Below the pieces are notes generated by a model. It worked only from the letters and a program-made list of their open reading frames with translations. It did not search any database and was not told the DNA's origin. Below are positions 15,083 through 22,207 of a DNA stretch of 64,000 nt, in pieces; within the stretch, counting starts at the first letter, position 1; each line of letters opens with the position of its first letter. The DNA is from Enterobacteriaceae bacterium (lineage in GTDB: Bacteria; Pseudomonadota; Gammaproteobacteria; Enterobacterales; Enterobacteriaceae). The translations under genes were made by a program, and so were the position numbers. The DNA is taken from assembly GCA_902363335.1 (NCBI GenBank), contig CABIZV010000001.1:992001-1056000 (forward strand), given 5' to 3'.

Positions 15083-15690
15083 GCAGCCTCCAGTTTTTTC
15101 AATGTTCGTAGGTCAGCTAACGCGGTGAGCCTGATTTCTTTCAACTCTTCGACAGTCCAGCGATGCGGGGTGTTATTGTTCTCCAGCGCCAGCACTACTT
15201 CTTCCCCGTATAGCACCACCAACGCAGCCCGATACGCTTCGATGTTTCCGGATTTGTAGACGTTGCAGACGTCGCACTGAAGGTGGATATTGATGCGGGT
15301 AAAGCGCAGATGTCCGGCGGCGGCAGTGGTCCGATAATGACCAGCGTGCCACGCGAAAGCTGTTTTAGTTCCACAGGAAATACAGCCCTTCCCTTCTGCC
15401 AGTTCCGTTTCGCGGCAAATGTCGTTTACGGCACGTTGCGTCAGGTCAATCCAGTGCTTTAGCGGCTTAACTGCGGCTTTGCGCTGGCGCCATGCTGCAC
15501 GCTCGCTTTTCTCGGCTGCGTGTTGTTTGGCTAACTCTTTGCGCTGCGCATCCTCCCGGGCCTTTATGGTCTGTTCTTTTCCCACGGCGCAGGCGCACTG
15601 ATACGAGCAAACGACCTGTCCGTCTCGCGTAGGGTGGAACCACTGGCGGCATTCTTTATTGGCGCACTTACGGCGCGGTTGCTTAGCCAT
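15079..15690 (-). CDS. ninG: NinG recombination-associated protein
   Basis: The 203-aa product matches lambda NinG (Rap): MAKQPRRKCANKECRQWFHP at the start, a basic coiled region, then CISCGTKTAFAWHAGHYRTT and LQCDVCNVYKSGN. The four Cys pairs are those of the zinc/HNH-like fold; the protein binds branched DNA and promotes Red-type recombination. ATG 15690 was chosen because it matches the family N-terminus; an in-frame ATG at 15702 would add four residues. It overlaps the Q gene and belongs to the nin region. Confidence 0.92.
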   Translation of the reverse strand: MAKQPRRKCANKECRQWFHPTRDGQVVCSYQCACAVGKEQTIKAREDAQRKELAKQHAAEKSERAAWRQRKAAVKPLKHWIDLTQRAVNDICRETELAEGKGCISCGTKTAFAWHAGHYRTTAAAGHLRFTRINIHLQCDVCNVYKSGNIEAYRAALVVLYGEEVVLALENNNTPHRWTVEELKEIRLTALADLRTLKKLEAA

Positions 15691-15692
15691 GC

Positions 15693-15893
15693 TCACCCCC
15701 ACGCCTTGTTTTGCCAGACACGGCTCGGGCGCGGCACTTTGTCGCCTTCCGGCAAATGCGCGCTGATAGTCCAGGTGATGTTGTCACGTTTCAGACTGCG
15801 CTCTACTTTGACGCCGCGGCGCCGGTAGTTAGCCACCAGCTCGTCGGCCTGTTCGGTGGTGCATTCGTGATGATGGAACCAGGAGTATTTCAT
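15693..15893 (-). CDS. Small nin-region protein of unknown function
   Basis: A 66-aa protein beginning MKYSWFHHHECTTEQADELV and containing VKVERSLKRDNITWTISAHLPEG. I have seen similar proteins in nin regions of Salmonella and E. coli prophages, with the same H-H-E-C-T motif, but no function is assigned. ATG 15893 fits homologues and has GGGGG at a good distance; in-frame ATGs at 15902 and 15899 overlap the previous stop. It lies between DUF1367 and ninG with overlapping ends, so it is cotranscribed. Confidence 0.7.
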   Translation of the reverse strand: MKYSWFHHHECTTEQADELVANYRRRGVKVERSLKRDNITWTISAHLPEGDKVPRPSRVWQNKAWG

Positions 15894-15898
15894 CGGCA

Positions 15899-16498
15899 TC
15901 ATCCCCCGAAGCTAATCAGCTGGGCGGCTGCGTTCTCGGCCTCCTGCTGCGTTCGGAACGTGCGTGACAATATCCAGCGCCAGAGAACATCGAGCGCGGA
16001 TTTGTACAACTGCTGGAACTCGGTTTCGTCCATGTTGGCAAAGGAGATACTGCGGGAATGTTTACGAAGTGTTCCGTCTGGCAATTGAATAGCGTCGTAA
16101 TGCCCGGCCTCGACCGTTACCCAGGCCCGGTACGCATCAAAGGATTTACAGAGGCTGATGCCATTGGTCACACGGCGGCTGGCGATTTGCTCCAGATACT
16201 GCTCAGCAGCATCCAGCAGCGCGCCTTCGTTACCACCGTAAGCCGAAAGGTATTTAGCATAACCGGTCACCAGTTTGCGCTCGTTAGACGATATGGCGCC
16301 GCCGGCAGGCTCCCAATACTCAAAGCCAAGGTTAAGCAGAGCAAAGAAGCGCCGGTGAAATGCCGGGTTGCGGACCTGTTTGAACTCAGCCACCAGCACG
16401 GCGCCGAGCTTAATTTTTGATTGCAGAATATCGCTGGTCTCGGGGGTAGCCGCGATCAGGATTCCTGAGTTTTGCTTGATGAGTTGTAACTGCGCCAT
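15899..16498 (-). CDS. DUF1367 nin-region protein
   Basis: The 199-aa product fits DUF1367: MAQLQLIKQNSGILIAATPE at the start, the core RNPAFHRRFFALLNLGFEYW, and CKSFDAYRAWVTVEAGHYDA. In lambdoid phages this gene takes the place of ninB, the recombination mediator, but it is a different family and its role is not known. It starts at ATG 16498 in a tight run of overlapping - strand genes and ends by overlapping the next start. Confidence 0.88.
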   Translation of the reverse strand: MAQLQLIKQNSGILIAATPETSDILQSKIKLGAVLVAEFKQVRNPAFHRRFFALLNLGFEYWEPAGGAISSNERKLVTGYAKYLSAYGGNEGALLDAAEQYLEQIASRRVTNGISLCKSFDAYRAWVTVEAGHYDAIQLPDGTLRKHSRSISFANMDETEFQQLYKSALDVLWRWILSRTFRTQQEAENAAAQLISFGG

Positions 16499-16540
16499 GG
16501 TTTTGTTCTCCGTGGCGCATCAGGCATAGGTTGTTCAGGC

Positions 16541-16786
16541 CTATGAAATCATAATATCAGAGGGAGGGATTACCCGGTAACCGATTCTTTCGGCAAATTG
16601 CATAAAACCATTCAAAGTAAAAATTTCTTCCTCCTCAAGTAATGGGCGGAAAGAAACCAGACCATTTCGTCGGTACATAAGATAGCGACCGTTAGTCGGA
16701 AAACTGTATACGACAACCTGATCATCGCGTCGAACGACATCGTACCAGGTGTTGTCCTTTTCCTGCTGCTCAGTAGAACCAGTCAT
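16541..16786 (-). CDS. Hypothetical early phage protein
   Basis: An 81-aa protein of no recognised family, starting MTGSTEQQEKDNTWYDVVRR and ending in a helix (FMQFAERIGYRVIPPSDI). The start at ATG 16786 lies inside the end of the DinI-like gene (17-bp overlap) behind GGGAAAGC, so its translation is likely coupled to that SOS-controlled gene. An in-frame ATG at 16858 lies deeper in the DinI-like gene and is less likely. Confidence 0.6.
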   Translation of the reverse strand: MTGSTEQQEKDNTWYDVVRRDDQVVVYSFPTNGRYLMYRRNGLVSFRPLLEEEEIFTLNGFMQFAERIGYRVIPPSDIMIS

Positions 16787-17003
16787 CCGCGCTTTCCCAT
16801 GTTTCCTGGAGAATCTGCTCGACTCGTTTTTTATCACCATCCGCGCCGCCAATAACACTCAAACCATCGTATCCGGTTCGACGAATGGTAAGCCTGCAAT
16901 CTTCATAGGACTGACTAAGTCTGCGCAACAGCTCGGCTTCCAATGCCGGTACTGCGCCATCGGGTAACTTTTTCTTTTTATCGATTGTGACTTCGACTCT
17001 CAT
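16770..17003 (-). CDS. DinI-like protein, LexA-controlled
   Basis: The 77-aa product MRVEVTIDKKKKLPDGAVPA ... LQETWESADDWFY matches DinI almost motif for motif: the N-terminal strand, the LP-x-GA turn, the GLSVIGG strand and the acidic C-terminal helix. DinI modulates RecA filaments; phage homologues are often SOS-induced, and some LexA-controlled small phage proteins act as antirepressors. ATG 17003 fits the family; the frame is open to 17063 but across the LexA box. A consensus LexA box lies just upstream, so expression should follow DNA damage. Confidence 0.9.
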   Translation of the reverse strand: MRVEVTIDKKKKLPDGAVPALEAELLRRLSQSYEDCRLTIRRTGYDGLSVIGGADGDKKRVEQILQETWESADDWFY

Positions 17004-17020
17004 TTGTCCTCCGCTGCAAA

Positions 17021-17040
17021 TACTGTATAAATAAACAGTA
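17021..17040 (-). promoter_or_regulatory. LexA (SOS) box
   Basis: TACTGTATAAATAAACAGTA is a near-perfect SOS box: CTG and CAG half-sites separated by 10 bp with an AT-rich centre. It lies 18 bp upstream of the DinI-like start. Confidence 0.92.
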
Positions 17041-17124
17041 CACCCATGCAGCAGATTTATCAATCCTATAAAAGCATTTTTTGCGAAGGTTACTATGTTG
17101 TTTCTATTGCGTTTTATACAAACC

Positions 17125-17152
17125 GAAAAAAAACCGCCGTGGCGGGTTTTGT
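17125..17152 (-). terminator. Intrinsic terminator
   Basis: On the - strand an AACCCGCC/GGCGGTT-type stem with a minimal loop is followed by eight T. It lies about 40 bp past the gene at 17188-17634 and isolates the LexA-controlled genes below. Confidence 0.75.
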
Positions 17153-17187
17153 CAGAAAGAGGTCATTTTGTCGGCTAGTATAACCGG

Positions 17188-17634
17188 TCAATCTTTCATT
17201 GCTTCTGGTTTATGGATATATAACTTTATCCCAGAAAAAATTTTACCGTAACTCGCATGAACCTCCCCCATACTATTGAATTCCAGAACATCTCCAGTAG
17301 TTGAGATTTCTAATGTAGTTCCATTACCAACAAATATGGCATCGTCCCGATCTGACACCATTATGGGCCTTAAGAATCTAAGTACATTCAACACTACGTT
17401 ATCATCGGGTTCTTTATCTACAATGAAGTAAGTGTATAAGTCACGTTCAATTTGTGCAGATTTAACGACATACAACCATACATTTTTTTCGACATGAACC
17501 TTATGCACTACAGTCTCTTCGGGGCCTGAAGATGAAGAAGTTGTGAGCATCAATAAACCTAAAATAACAACAACCAAAAATAACATTAGTACAACAATGG
17601 ACTGACTTCGCGTTTTACTATTTTTAATTTTCAT
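17188..17634 (-). CDS. Hypothetical single-pass membrane protein (moron candidate)
   Basis: A 148-aa protein with a basic N-terminus (MKIKNSKTRSQS), one strong membrane segment at about residues 13-31 (IVVLMLFLVVVILGLLMLTT), and a periplasmic beta-rich domain. I do not recognise it. It has its own GGAGG site 6 nt upstream of ATG 17634, a gap of about 130 bp upstream for a promoter, and its own terminator, so it is transcribed as a separate unit. The AT-rich codon use differs from the nin genes. These are the marks of a lysogenic conversion gene. Confidence 0.7.
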   Translation of the reverse strand: MKIKNSKTRSQSIVVLMLFLVVVILGLLMLTTSSSSGPEETVVHKVHVEKNVWLYVVKSAQIERDLYTYFIVDKEPDDNVVLNVLRFLRPIMVSDRDDAIFVGNGTTLEISTTGDVLEFNSMGEVHASYGKIFSGIKLYIHKPEAMKD

Positions 17635-17767
17635 CTGGGCCTCCTGCCATCAGTGCTCTTACTGCTTCTCATAAAGATATGAGACCAAAGCCGCTGACCT
17701 CGCACAACTAACTTCAATATAACGTTTGATATTTATCAAGGCTGAAGCGTCAGACACGACGAATGTG

Positions 17768-18178
17768 CTACGACCTAAACTCCAGGGACTTTTCCCATAT
17801 TTTTTCTTGGTGGATGTCAGGATTAGTTCTTGCATCGAGCATTATTTCAGCGATCTCTTCCGGAAGCTCAATGTTAGTAGCGTCTTTGTTCAGGTAATCG
17901 CGAGCCTCTTTGAGATATTTATTACGTCGCTTGCTGTTATACCAGGCCGAAAATTCAGGGGACCAGCAACTGTCGTCGTCATTCCCGGCAAAGGATTCAT
18001 GCATCGCATTGTTATACGCCAGACGATCAACCATGCATTCAGCAGTGGTAAGCGCCGCTTCCCGGATATACCCGCGAAGGTCGCGTTTATGCAAGTACGG
18101 ACTATATTTCGAATCACAGCTGCTTTTAAATTCGACAGTCCAGCGGCGGATGCAACGTGCGTTCAGTGATTTGCTCAT
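17768..18178 (-). CDS. Hypothetical early phage protein
   Basis: A 136-aa protein with no recognised domain. It starts MSKSLNARCIRRWTVEFKSS at ATG 18178, which overlaps the previous stop as ATGA. It is rich in charged and aromatic residues, with a Cys at three positions and a helix-rich second half (EEIAEIMLDARTNPDIHQEK). In-frame codons run upstream to 18283 but lie over the neighbouring gene. It ends the early cluster of short overlapping genes; role unknown. Confidence 0.65.
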   Translation of the reverse strand: MSKSLNARCIRRWTVEFKSSCDSKYSPYLHKRDLRGYIREAALTTAECMVDRLAYNNAMHESFAGNDDDSCWSPEFSAWYNSKRRNKYLKEARDYLNKDATNIELPEEIAEIMLDARTNPDIHQEKIWEKSLEFRS

Positions 18179-18426
18179 GCCTGTACTCCTTCCAGTACTG
18201 CGGCGATTTCTTCGAAAAACTTCTCCCGGGAATAGCTGGTCATGGCCGGTACAAACGCAGCCATCAGCATGCCCTGATTGCATTGCTCATCGTCGGAAAG
18301 CAGAACGATTTTCTTATCCAGGCGAACTTTGGCCTCCTGCAACAGCTCGTTCCTGCTGGCGCGCTGGAGATACTCGGCGATAATGGCGATCGCCTTGTTG
18401 GTGTGCTTCATGGTGATATTGTTCAT
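18175..18426 (-). CDS. Hypothetical small early phage protein
   Basis: An 83-aa, mostly helical protein (MNNITMKHTNKAIAIIAEYL, then RNELLQEAKVRLDKKIVLLS). No family recognised. A GGAGCGGAGGG ribosome site precedes ATG 18426. It overlaps both neighbours by 4 bp, so the three genes form one translationally coupled run behind the PerC-like regulator. Confidence 0.65.
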   Translation of the reverse strand: MNNITMKHTNKAIAIIAEYLQRASRNELLQEAKVRLDKKIVLLSDDEQCNQGMLMAAFVPAMTSYSREKFFEEIAAVLEGVQA

Positions 18427-18755
18427 ACTGATACCCTCCGCTCCAGATAAACGTACTGGTCCACCATCCCCCTCGGTAGTTCCAGTTTCTCGGCTATTTC
18501 CCGGAGTTTTACTCCCGCAGAGTGCAACTCGCGCGCAAGTTCAACATCTGCATCCGAATACTTAACAGACTGGTGGAACCTGCCACGGAGTCGCAAATTA
18601 ATACCGACCTCCCGCGCTTTCGTTCTAACCGCAGATTCTGACCGCCCGATAAGCAGTCCAATCTGTTTTACCCTCATGTTCCCGCTACATAACCGAACCA
18701 CAACCAACTCAGCACGGCACCAGTCCTTACCCTTCCTCCGAAGTTTATTTGCCAT
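18423..18755 (-). CDS. Small helix-turn-helix DNA-binding protein
   Basis: A 110-aa basic protein, MANKLRRKGKDWCRAELVVV at the start. Two helix-turn-helix-like stretches are visible: residues about 27-50 (VKQIGLLIGRSESAVRTKAR) and about 77-100 (VKLREIAEKLELPRGMVDQY). The first resembles GcrA/Myb-like elements that occur in phage regulators. ATG 18755 follows AAGGTG and lies 2 bp after the previous stop. It probably regulates early or late phage transcription, or binds DNA in replication; which one cannot be told. Confidence 0.65.
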   Translation of the reverse strand: MANKLRRKGKDWCRAELVVVRLCSGNMRVKQIGLLIGRSESAVRTKAREVGINLRLRGRFHQSVKYSDADVELARELHSAGVKLREIAEKLELPRGMVDQYVYLERRVSV

Positions 18756-18757
18756 GA

Positions 18758-19198
18758 TTAGCACCTTTGTGCATTACGCTGACAGCGGTTGCGCAGCCTT
18801 GCAATGCCCCATAGCTCGTTTGAAGTGCTGGCCATACCCATGATTGAGGTGTACGCCGTTGCAGCTCGCCGCCATAGTCCCTTGCTCTCCAGCGCTTTGG
18901 CCTTTTCCATAACTTCCCGGACTTCCTGTTGGTTTTCTGGTGCAGAGCGCGGCGCCATATCAGGCAATTCAACATCGGGAACCTCAATGCCTGCGCGCAC
19001 CCGGTAAACGTACTGAGTGCCATTGTTAAACAGTCCCAGCTTCCCTGCGTAGTACAGCTGGCGCAGATGATTTCCCGCACTGCTTGACGGAAGATCCAGC
19101 GCTTCGCAAATATCCTGCAGGACACAATCAGGCGTTCTATCCACAACGGCGAGCACCAGCTGCGCCTGTGTTACTCGGTCTTTGGTCTTTTTGGTCAT
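18758..19198 (-). CDS. Winged-helix and PerC-like regulator
   Basis: A 146-aa protein with two parts. Residues about 10-70 (LVLAVVDRTPDCVLQDICEA, then SSAGNHLRQLYYAGKLG) form a winged helix; residues about 95-140 (EKAKALESKGLWRRAATAYT) match the PerC family, which in pathogenic E. coli activates virulence operons and in horizontally acquired genomes regulates host genes such as fimbriae. Its ATG is the last part of the 19-bp junction repeat at 19193-19211, 18 bp after the dnaC stop, with only a weak GAG as ribosome site. It could link prophage carriage to host gene expression. Confidence 0.7.
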   Translation of the reverse strand: MTKKTKDRVTQAQLVLAVVDRTPDCVLQDICEALDLPSSSAGNHLRQLYYAGKLGLFNNGTQYVYRVRAGIEVPDVELPDMAPRSAPENQQEVREVMEKAKALESKGLWRRAATAYTSIMGMASTSNELWGIARLRNRCQRNAQRC

Positions 19199-19211
19199 TG
19201 GTCAAAACTCG
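19193..19211 (-). repeat. 19-bp junction repeat, copy 3
   Basis: CGAGTTTTGACCAATGACC on the - strand, 5 nt after the dnaC stop codon; its ATG is the start of the PerC-like gene. Confidence 0.85.
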
Positions 19212-19216
19212 CTTTG

Positions 19217-19957
19217 TTACTTAACAACCCGTAAATGGGTCACGTTTTTGCGGTAGCTTCCCCAGGTGAAATTCACCCAGATAGCGCCGTCCATCGTCAG
19301 GCGATCCATAACTCGTTCGCCTAAGATTTTCGTCAGTTCGTCATGGTTGAGGTTGGTCAACACCCCAACCGGTTTCATTGCTGCCAGACGGCGATCGATA
19401 ATCTGGTTAAGCACCACCTGCTCGCCACGTGTTTCACGCTGCACACCCACCTCGTCCAGCACCAGCAGATCGACACGACACAGGCTATCCAGCAACGACG
19501 CTTCGGACTGGCCGCCGTCGTAGCACTCCCGAACTTTCAGCATCAGGTCCATCACGGTGATAACCAGCACGCTGTGATCTCGTTTGATCAGACTGTTGCC
19601 GATGGCCGCTGCCAGATGGTTCTTCCCGGTACCGCAGCCGCCGCTGAAAATGAAGCTGGCAAATCCGGTACCGAAATGCTCGGCGTAACTCTTCGCCATG
19701 CTTAACGCATGCCGCTGACCATCGCTGTTTACCTGGTAGCTGGCGAACGTACAGCCACGGTGAAGTTCGCAAATGCCAGACCGCCCGATAATCTTTTCGG
19801 TGCGAACTTTGCGGTTTTCTTTCTCGACTTCGGCAGCTCGTTTTTGCCCCTCAGTGCGCTGCCATTCCATCAGCTCTTGCGCGCTCTGGAAGCGAGGCTG
19901 AACACCCGGCGGCATCATTTTTTGTAAACGGCTAAACAGGTCGCTCGTTGATTTCAT
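19217..19957 (-). CDS. DnaC-like replicative helicase loader
   Basis: A 246-aa AAA+ protein similar to E. coli DnaC. The Walker A motif is SGGCGTGKN (residues 105-113), with Asn in place of the usual Ser/Thr as in DnaC itself, and Walker B is LLVLDE (Asp168-Glu169). Sensor and Arg-finger regions follow (VGVLTNLNHDEL; GERVMDRL). It loads host DnaB at the phage origin. It lies 2 bp after the DUF1376-DnaT gene; together the two supply the phage replication start, as in many Gifsy- and Rac-type phages. Confidence 0.93.
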   Translation of the reverse strand: MKSTSDLFSRLQKMMPPGVQPRFQSAQELMEWQRTEGQKRAAEVEKENRKVRTEKIIGRSGICELHRGCTFASYQVNSDGQRHALSMAKSYAEHFGTGFASFIFSGGCGTGKNHLAAAIGNSLIKRDHSVLVITVMDLMLKVRECYDGGQSEASLLDSLCRVDLLVLDEVGVQRETRGEQVVLNQIIDRRLAAMKPVGVLTNLNHDELTKILGERVMDRLTMDGAIWVNFTWGSYRKNVTHLRVVK

Positions 19958-19959
19958 GG

Positions 19960-20793
19960 CTAGCCCCTGAATCCCGGTGGGATCGTTGTGTCAGGTTGAG
20001 AAATCTTTATCCCCGCCGGTTTTTTCGACGCACCGACAAAGTTCCGTGGCTGTGCTCGGGAGTTTCTCAGGCTTTGTGCAAACGCCTGCTCCCACTGCTG
20101 GTGGTGCTTAACCTTGCCCTCTGATTCCCAGAAGTCGCGGAACTGTTGCAACTCTTCGGGTGAATAACCGGGCTCGGGGCCAAGCTGGATTCCCCACAAG
20201 GCGGCCTGTTTCACAAAGTCGGATCCCGGATGCCATTCAGAAGTGATCGAGAATTTCCCAAAAGGCGCGAGATATTCCTGGCAGGAGTTTTCCCCGTGCT
20301 GTTCAACGTCAGGCTCGCGCGCTTCTCTCTCTCTGGTTTTATTTATTAGATCTGTATCTGTATCTGTATCTTTATTAGTTGGATTTCCGTTGGCGTTCTG
20401 TTCCAGCGGTTGGTTAACACCCGTTGAACACTCGTTCCCATTTCGTTGGTCTTTCGTTGATTTTTTAGCCTTTCTAGCCTGAGCCGAGGCTTTTCCAGCA
20501 GCTGACTTTTGACTAATCGACGTTTTTACCGCTTCAAGGTCGCGTTCTATTCTGTCTTGCGACCACTCCGTACCGTTGTCGTTAAAAAACTCCTTCAACG
20601 AAGCTTCAACGGCAATCCAACGGTCGTTACTCAGCCGTGCTATTTTCGCCAGTCGGTTTTTTGGGATCGGCCTGCCTGTCTGCCAGTAATTGAACATCAG
20701 CAGCAGGTATGCTCCATGCTCTTCCGTAGACAAGTGCATGGTGTCTGCCAGATAGTCAGCAATGTAGAGTTGCATGTAAGGCAGTGCTGCCAT
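19960..20793 (-). CDS. Replication protein with DUF1376 and DnaT domains
   Basis: A 277-aa protein. Residues 1-85 (MAALPYMQLYIADYLADTMH, LSTEEHGAYLLLMFNYWQTG) are DUF1376, typical of YdaU in Rac. Residues about 180-255 are a DnaT domain (SEWHPGSDFVKQAALWGIQL, then FRDFWESEGKVKHHQQWEQA), used for primosome assembly. The linker (about 100-165) is hydrophilic and includes a DTDTDTD tract encoded by a hexanucleotide repeat. ATG 20793 follows GGTAGGAG. It should bind the phage origin or recruit DnaC. The 25-codon ORF opened by the repeat at 20833 overlaps this start in another frame. Confidence 0.9.
   Translation of the reverse strand: MAALPYMQLYIADYLADTMHLSTEEHGAYLLLMFNYWQTGRPIPKNRLAKIARLSNDRWIAVEASLKEFFNDNGTEWSQDRIERDLEAVKTSISQKSAAGKASAQARKAKKSTKDQRNGNECSTGVNQPLEQNANGNPTNKDTDTDTDLINKTREREAREPDVEQHGENSCQEYLAPFGKFSITSEWHPGSDFVKQAALWGIQLGPEPGYSPEELQQFRDFWESEGKVKHHQQWEQAFAQSLRNSRAQPRNFVGASKKPAGIKISQPDTTIPPGFRG
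20351..20371 (-). repeat. Hexanucleotide tandem repeat in replication gene
   Basis: TCTGTA occurs three times in tandem plus a partial copy, encoding alternating Asp-Thr. Because the unit is 6 bp, changes in copy number would not shift the frame. Confidence 0.8.
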
Positions 20794-20827
20794 GGTTACT
20801 CCTACCCTCAGCTTGCAGAGGATTTAT

Positions 20828-20846
20828 GGTCATTGGTCAAAACTCG
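20828..20846 (-). repeat. 19-bp junction repeat, copy 4
   Basis: CGAGTTTTGACCAATGACC on the - strand, one base after the stop codon of the YdaT/CII-like gene; its ATG opens a 25-codon ORF (20833 down to 20756) that overlaps the start of the replication gene. Confidence 0.85.
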
Positions 20847-20847
20847 A

Positions 20848-21402
20848 TTAAAAACACTGTGGCGCTACAGCGGCTACGCTCGCCAGTAGTGGCCCCGCCA
20901 AATCAGATGGAAGCAGGTTAAACAAGGCGATTGCAGCCTCTCTTATCTCGCGTTCAAGCTTCTGAACGCGAGCGCCTAATAACTTCGCCTGGTGAGCCTC
21001 GCTACACTCTTTTATCGCACTGGCCACCAGCTCTTTTTCCGTTAACCCGTGCTTTAAACCGTACTTACGGGCTACTTCAATCGGCATCGCATCAGCAATC
21101 GCCGTGGAAAGCTGGATGACATATCCGGTGTATTTCTCAGAACCGTTTTCATTCTTCAGATAGCGGTACAGGTTTTGCTTGTTAACACTGATGCCGCGAC
21201 CGTTTTGTTTTTCCCACTGTTCTGCCACCAGCTTCGCCACCGCATCCTGTGCTTTGCCGGGGAGCATGGATTCCCATTCCTGCACTGCTGCATAAACTTT
21301 CTGGCATTGCATGCCATCGCGACGACGTGGCGAATACTGATTTTTTGTTTTCAGTTGCTTGCCATCCGTTGCTGTATGATTTTGATAAGAAATGGTTTGC
21401 AT
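20848..21402 (-). CDS. YdaT/CII-like early regulator
   Basis: A 184-aa, strongly helical protein in the cII position, next after the Cro/YdaS-type gene. The central block (VYAAVQEWESMLPGKAQDAV, then NLYRYLKNENGSEKYTGYVI) and the acidic-to-basic helix EKELVASAIKECSEAHQAKL resemble the YdaT family of Rac prophage, considered a functional CII analogue and toxic when overexpressed. ATG 21402 has AAGGAG 5 nt upstream; a GTG at 21408 overlaps the previous stop. It probably sets the lysis-lysogeny choice by activating repressor synthesis. The family call is moderately sure. Confidence 0.65.
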   Translation of the reverse strand: MQTISYQNHTATDGKQLKTKNQYSPRRRDGMQCQKVYAAVQEWESMLPGKAQDAVAKLVAEQWEKQNGRGISVNKQNLYRYLKNENGSEKYTGYVIQLSTAIADAMPIEVARKYGLKHGLTEKELVASAIKECSEAHQAKLLGARVQKLEREIREAAIALFNLLPSDLAGPLLASVAAVAPQCF

Positions 21403-21404
21403 AA

Positions 21405-21626
21405 TCACTCCTTCGGTATCCCATCAGTCGGGTTTGGGTACAGATCGGGCCGCAGTTCGTGCGGGGTGACGCCGGTCATGCGAAAAATAGGCAATACGTA
21501 GCTCGGTGGAACAATTCCGTTGTCACGATTTTTCCAGTGACTGACGGACATGCTGGATACACCAAGGGCAAGAGCCATATTTCTTGCAGTGCCTGCGGCC
21601 TGAATTGCTTTATCTAATGCTGTCAT
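21405..21626 (-). CDS. Cro/YdaS-type repressor
   Basis: A 73-aa helix-turn-helix protein: MTALDKAIQAAGTARNMALA, then LGVSSMSVSHWKNRDNGIVP as recognition helix. This is the YdaS/Cro type found divergent from phage repressors. GGAGATCGAG precedes ATG 21626. It is the first gene of the rightward-type early operon and should repress cI transcription from the shared control region at 21655-21719. It overlaps the next gene by 1-4 bp. Confidence 0.85.
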   Translation of the reverse strand: MTALDKAIQAAGTARNMALALGVSSMSVSHWKNRDNGIVPPSYVLPIFRMTGVTPHELRPDLYPNPTDGIPKE

Positions 21627-21654
21627 CTCGATCTCCTGTAGTCAGTAAGAGGAA

Positions 21655-21719
21655 GTAAACCACAGATTTATGCAAAGTACAAATCATGGATTTATTGAGT
21701 GTATAAACCAAATGTTTAG
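21655..21719. promoter_or_regulatory. Three operators in the cro-cI control region (OR-like)
   Basis: Three 17-bp imperfect palindromes with a 3-bp centre lie exactly 24 bp apart: 21655-21671 (GTAAACC-ACA-GATTTAT), 21679-21695 (ACAAATC-ATG-GATTTAT) and 21703-21719 (ATAAACC-AAA-TGTTTAG). They fill the gap between the divergent cro-type gene and cI, as OR1-3 does in lambda. The same motif recurs three times at 23759-23821. Promoter boxes overlap them but I cannot place both with confidence. Confidence 0.75.
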
Positions 21720-21728
21720 AATGGTGAA

Positions 21729-22112
21729 ATGAGAAAAGAAGAACCTAACCAAGTCTTAATCGCTCGCCTCACCGAGATAACAGAACGCGGTGTAACCAAG
21801 GCGGATATGGCACGTATCGCAGGGATCACCCCACAAGCCGTAAATGGGTGGTTCAAGAAAGGTGTCATCAGCAAAAAATCAGCATTGGCTATTGCCGATG
21901 CGGTTGGCGTTTCTGTTGCGTGGCTTTTGGGCGAAGATGTTGGTGAGATGAGCGGCATTAAGCCTAATGAGCAACGCATGCTCGAACTCTTCCGCCAACT
22001 CCCTGAGGATGAGCAGGAAAACATGCTGCGCATATTCTCCATCCGCCTGAAAGAGCTGGATGCTATGTACGAGAAGTACATGAAGGGAAGAATTCGGTCG
22101 CAGGAGGATTGA
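21729..22112 (+). CDS. CI-type prophage repressor lacking a peptidase domain
   Basis: A 127-aa regulator with an XRE helix-turn-helix at residues 22-46 (VTKADMARIAGITPQAVNGW), followed by AIADAVGVSVAWLLGED and an acidic helical tail (about 85-127) that may dimerise. Classical CI repressors are about 210-240 aa and have a C-terminal S24 autopeptidase; that domain and its Ser/Lys pair are absent here, so RecA-stimulated self-cleavage is not expected. It is divergent from the Cro-type gene and is followed, without a visible terminator, by the two-gene cassette at 22208-23610. Confidence 0.85.
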   Translation: MRKEEPNQVLIARLTEITERGVTKADMARIAGITPQAVNGWFKKGVISKKSALAIADAVGVSVAWLLGEDVGEMSGIKPNEQRMLELFRQLPEDEQENMLRIFSIRLKELDAMYEKYMKGRIRSQED

Positions 22113-22207
22113 GCTCTCCCTGACGGTGGGTGGCAATGGAAAGTTATAGGTTGATGAAGTTGTTATTTGCTGGCTCAAATTAAAAGCAATAAAAATAAGG
22201 AATCAGG

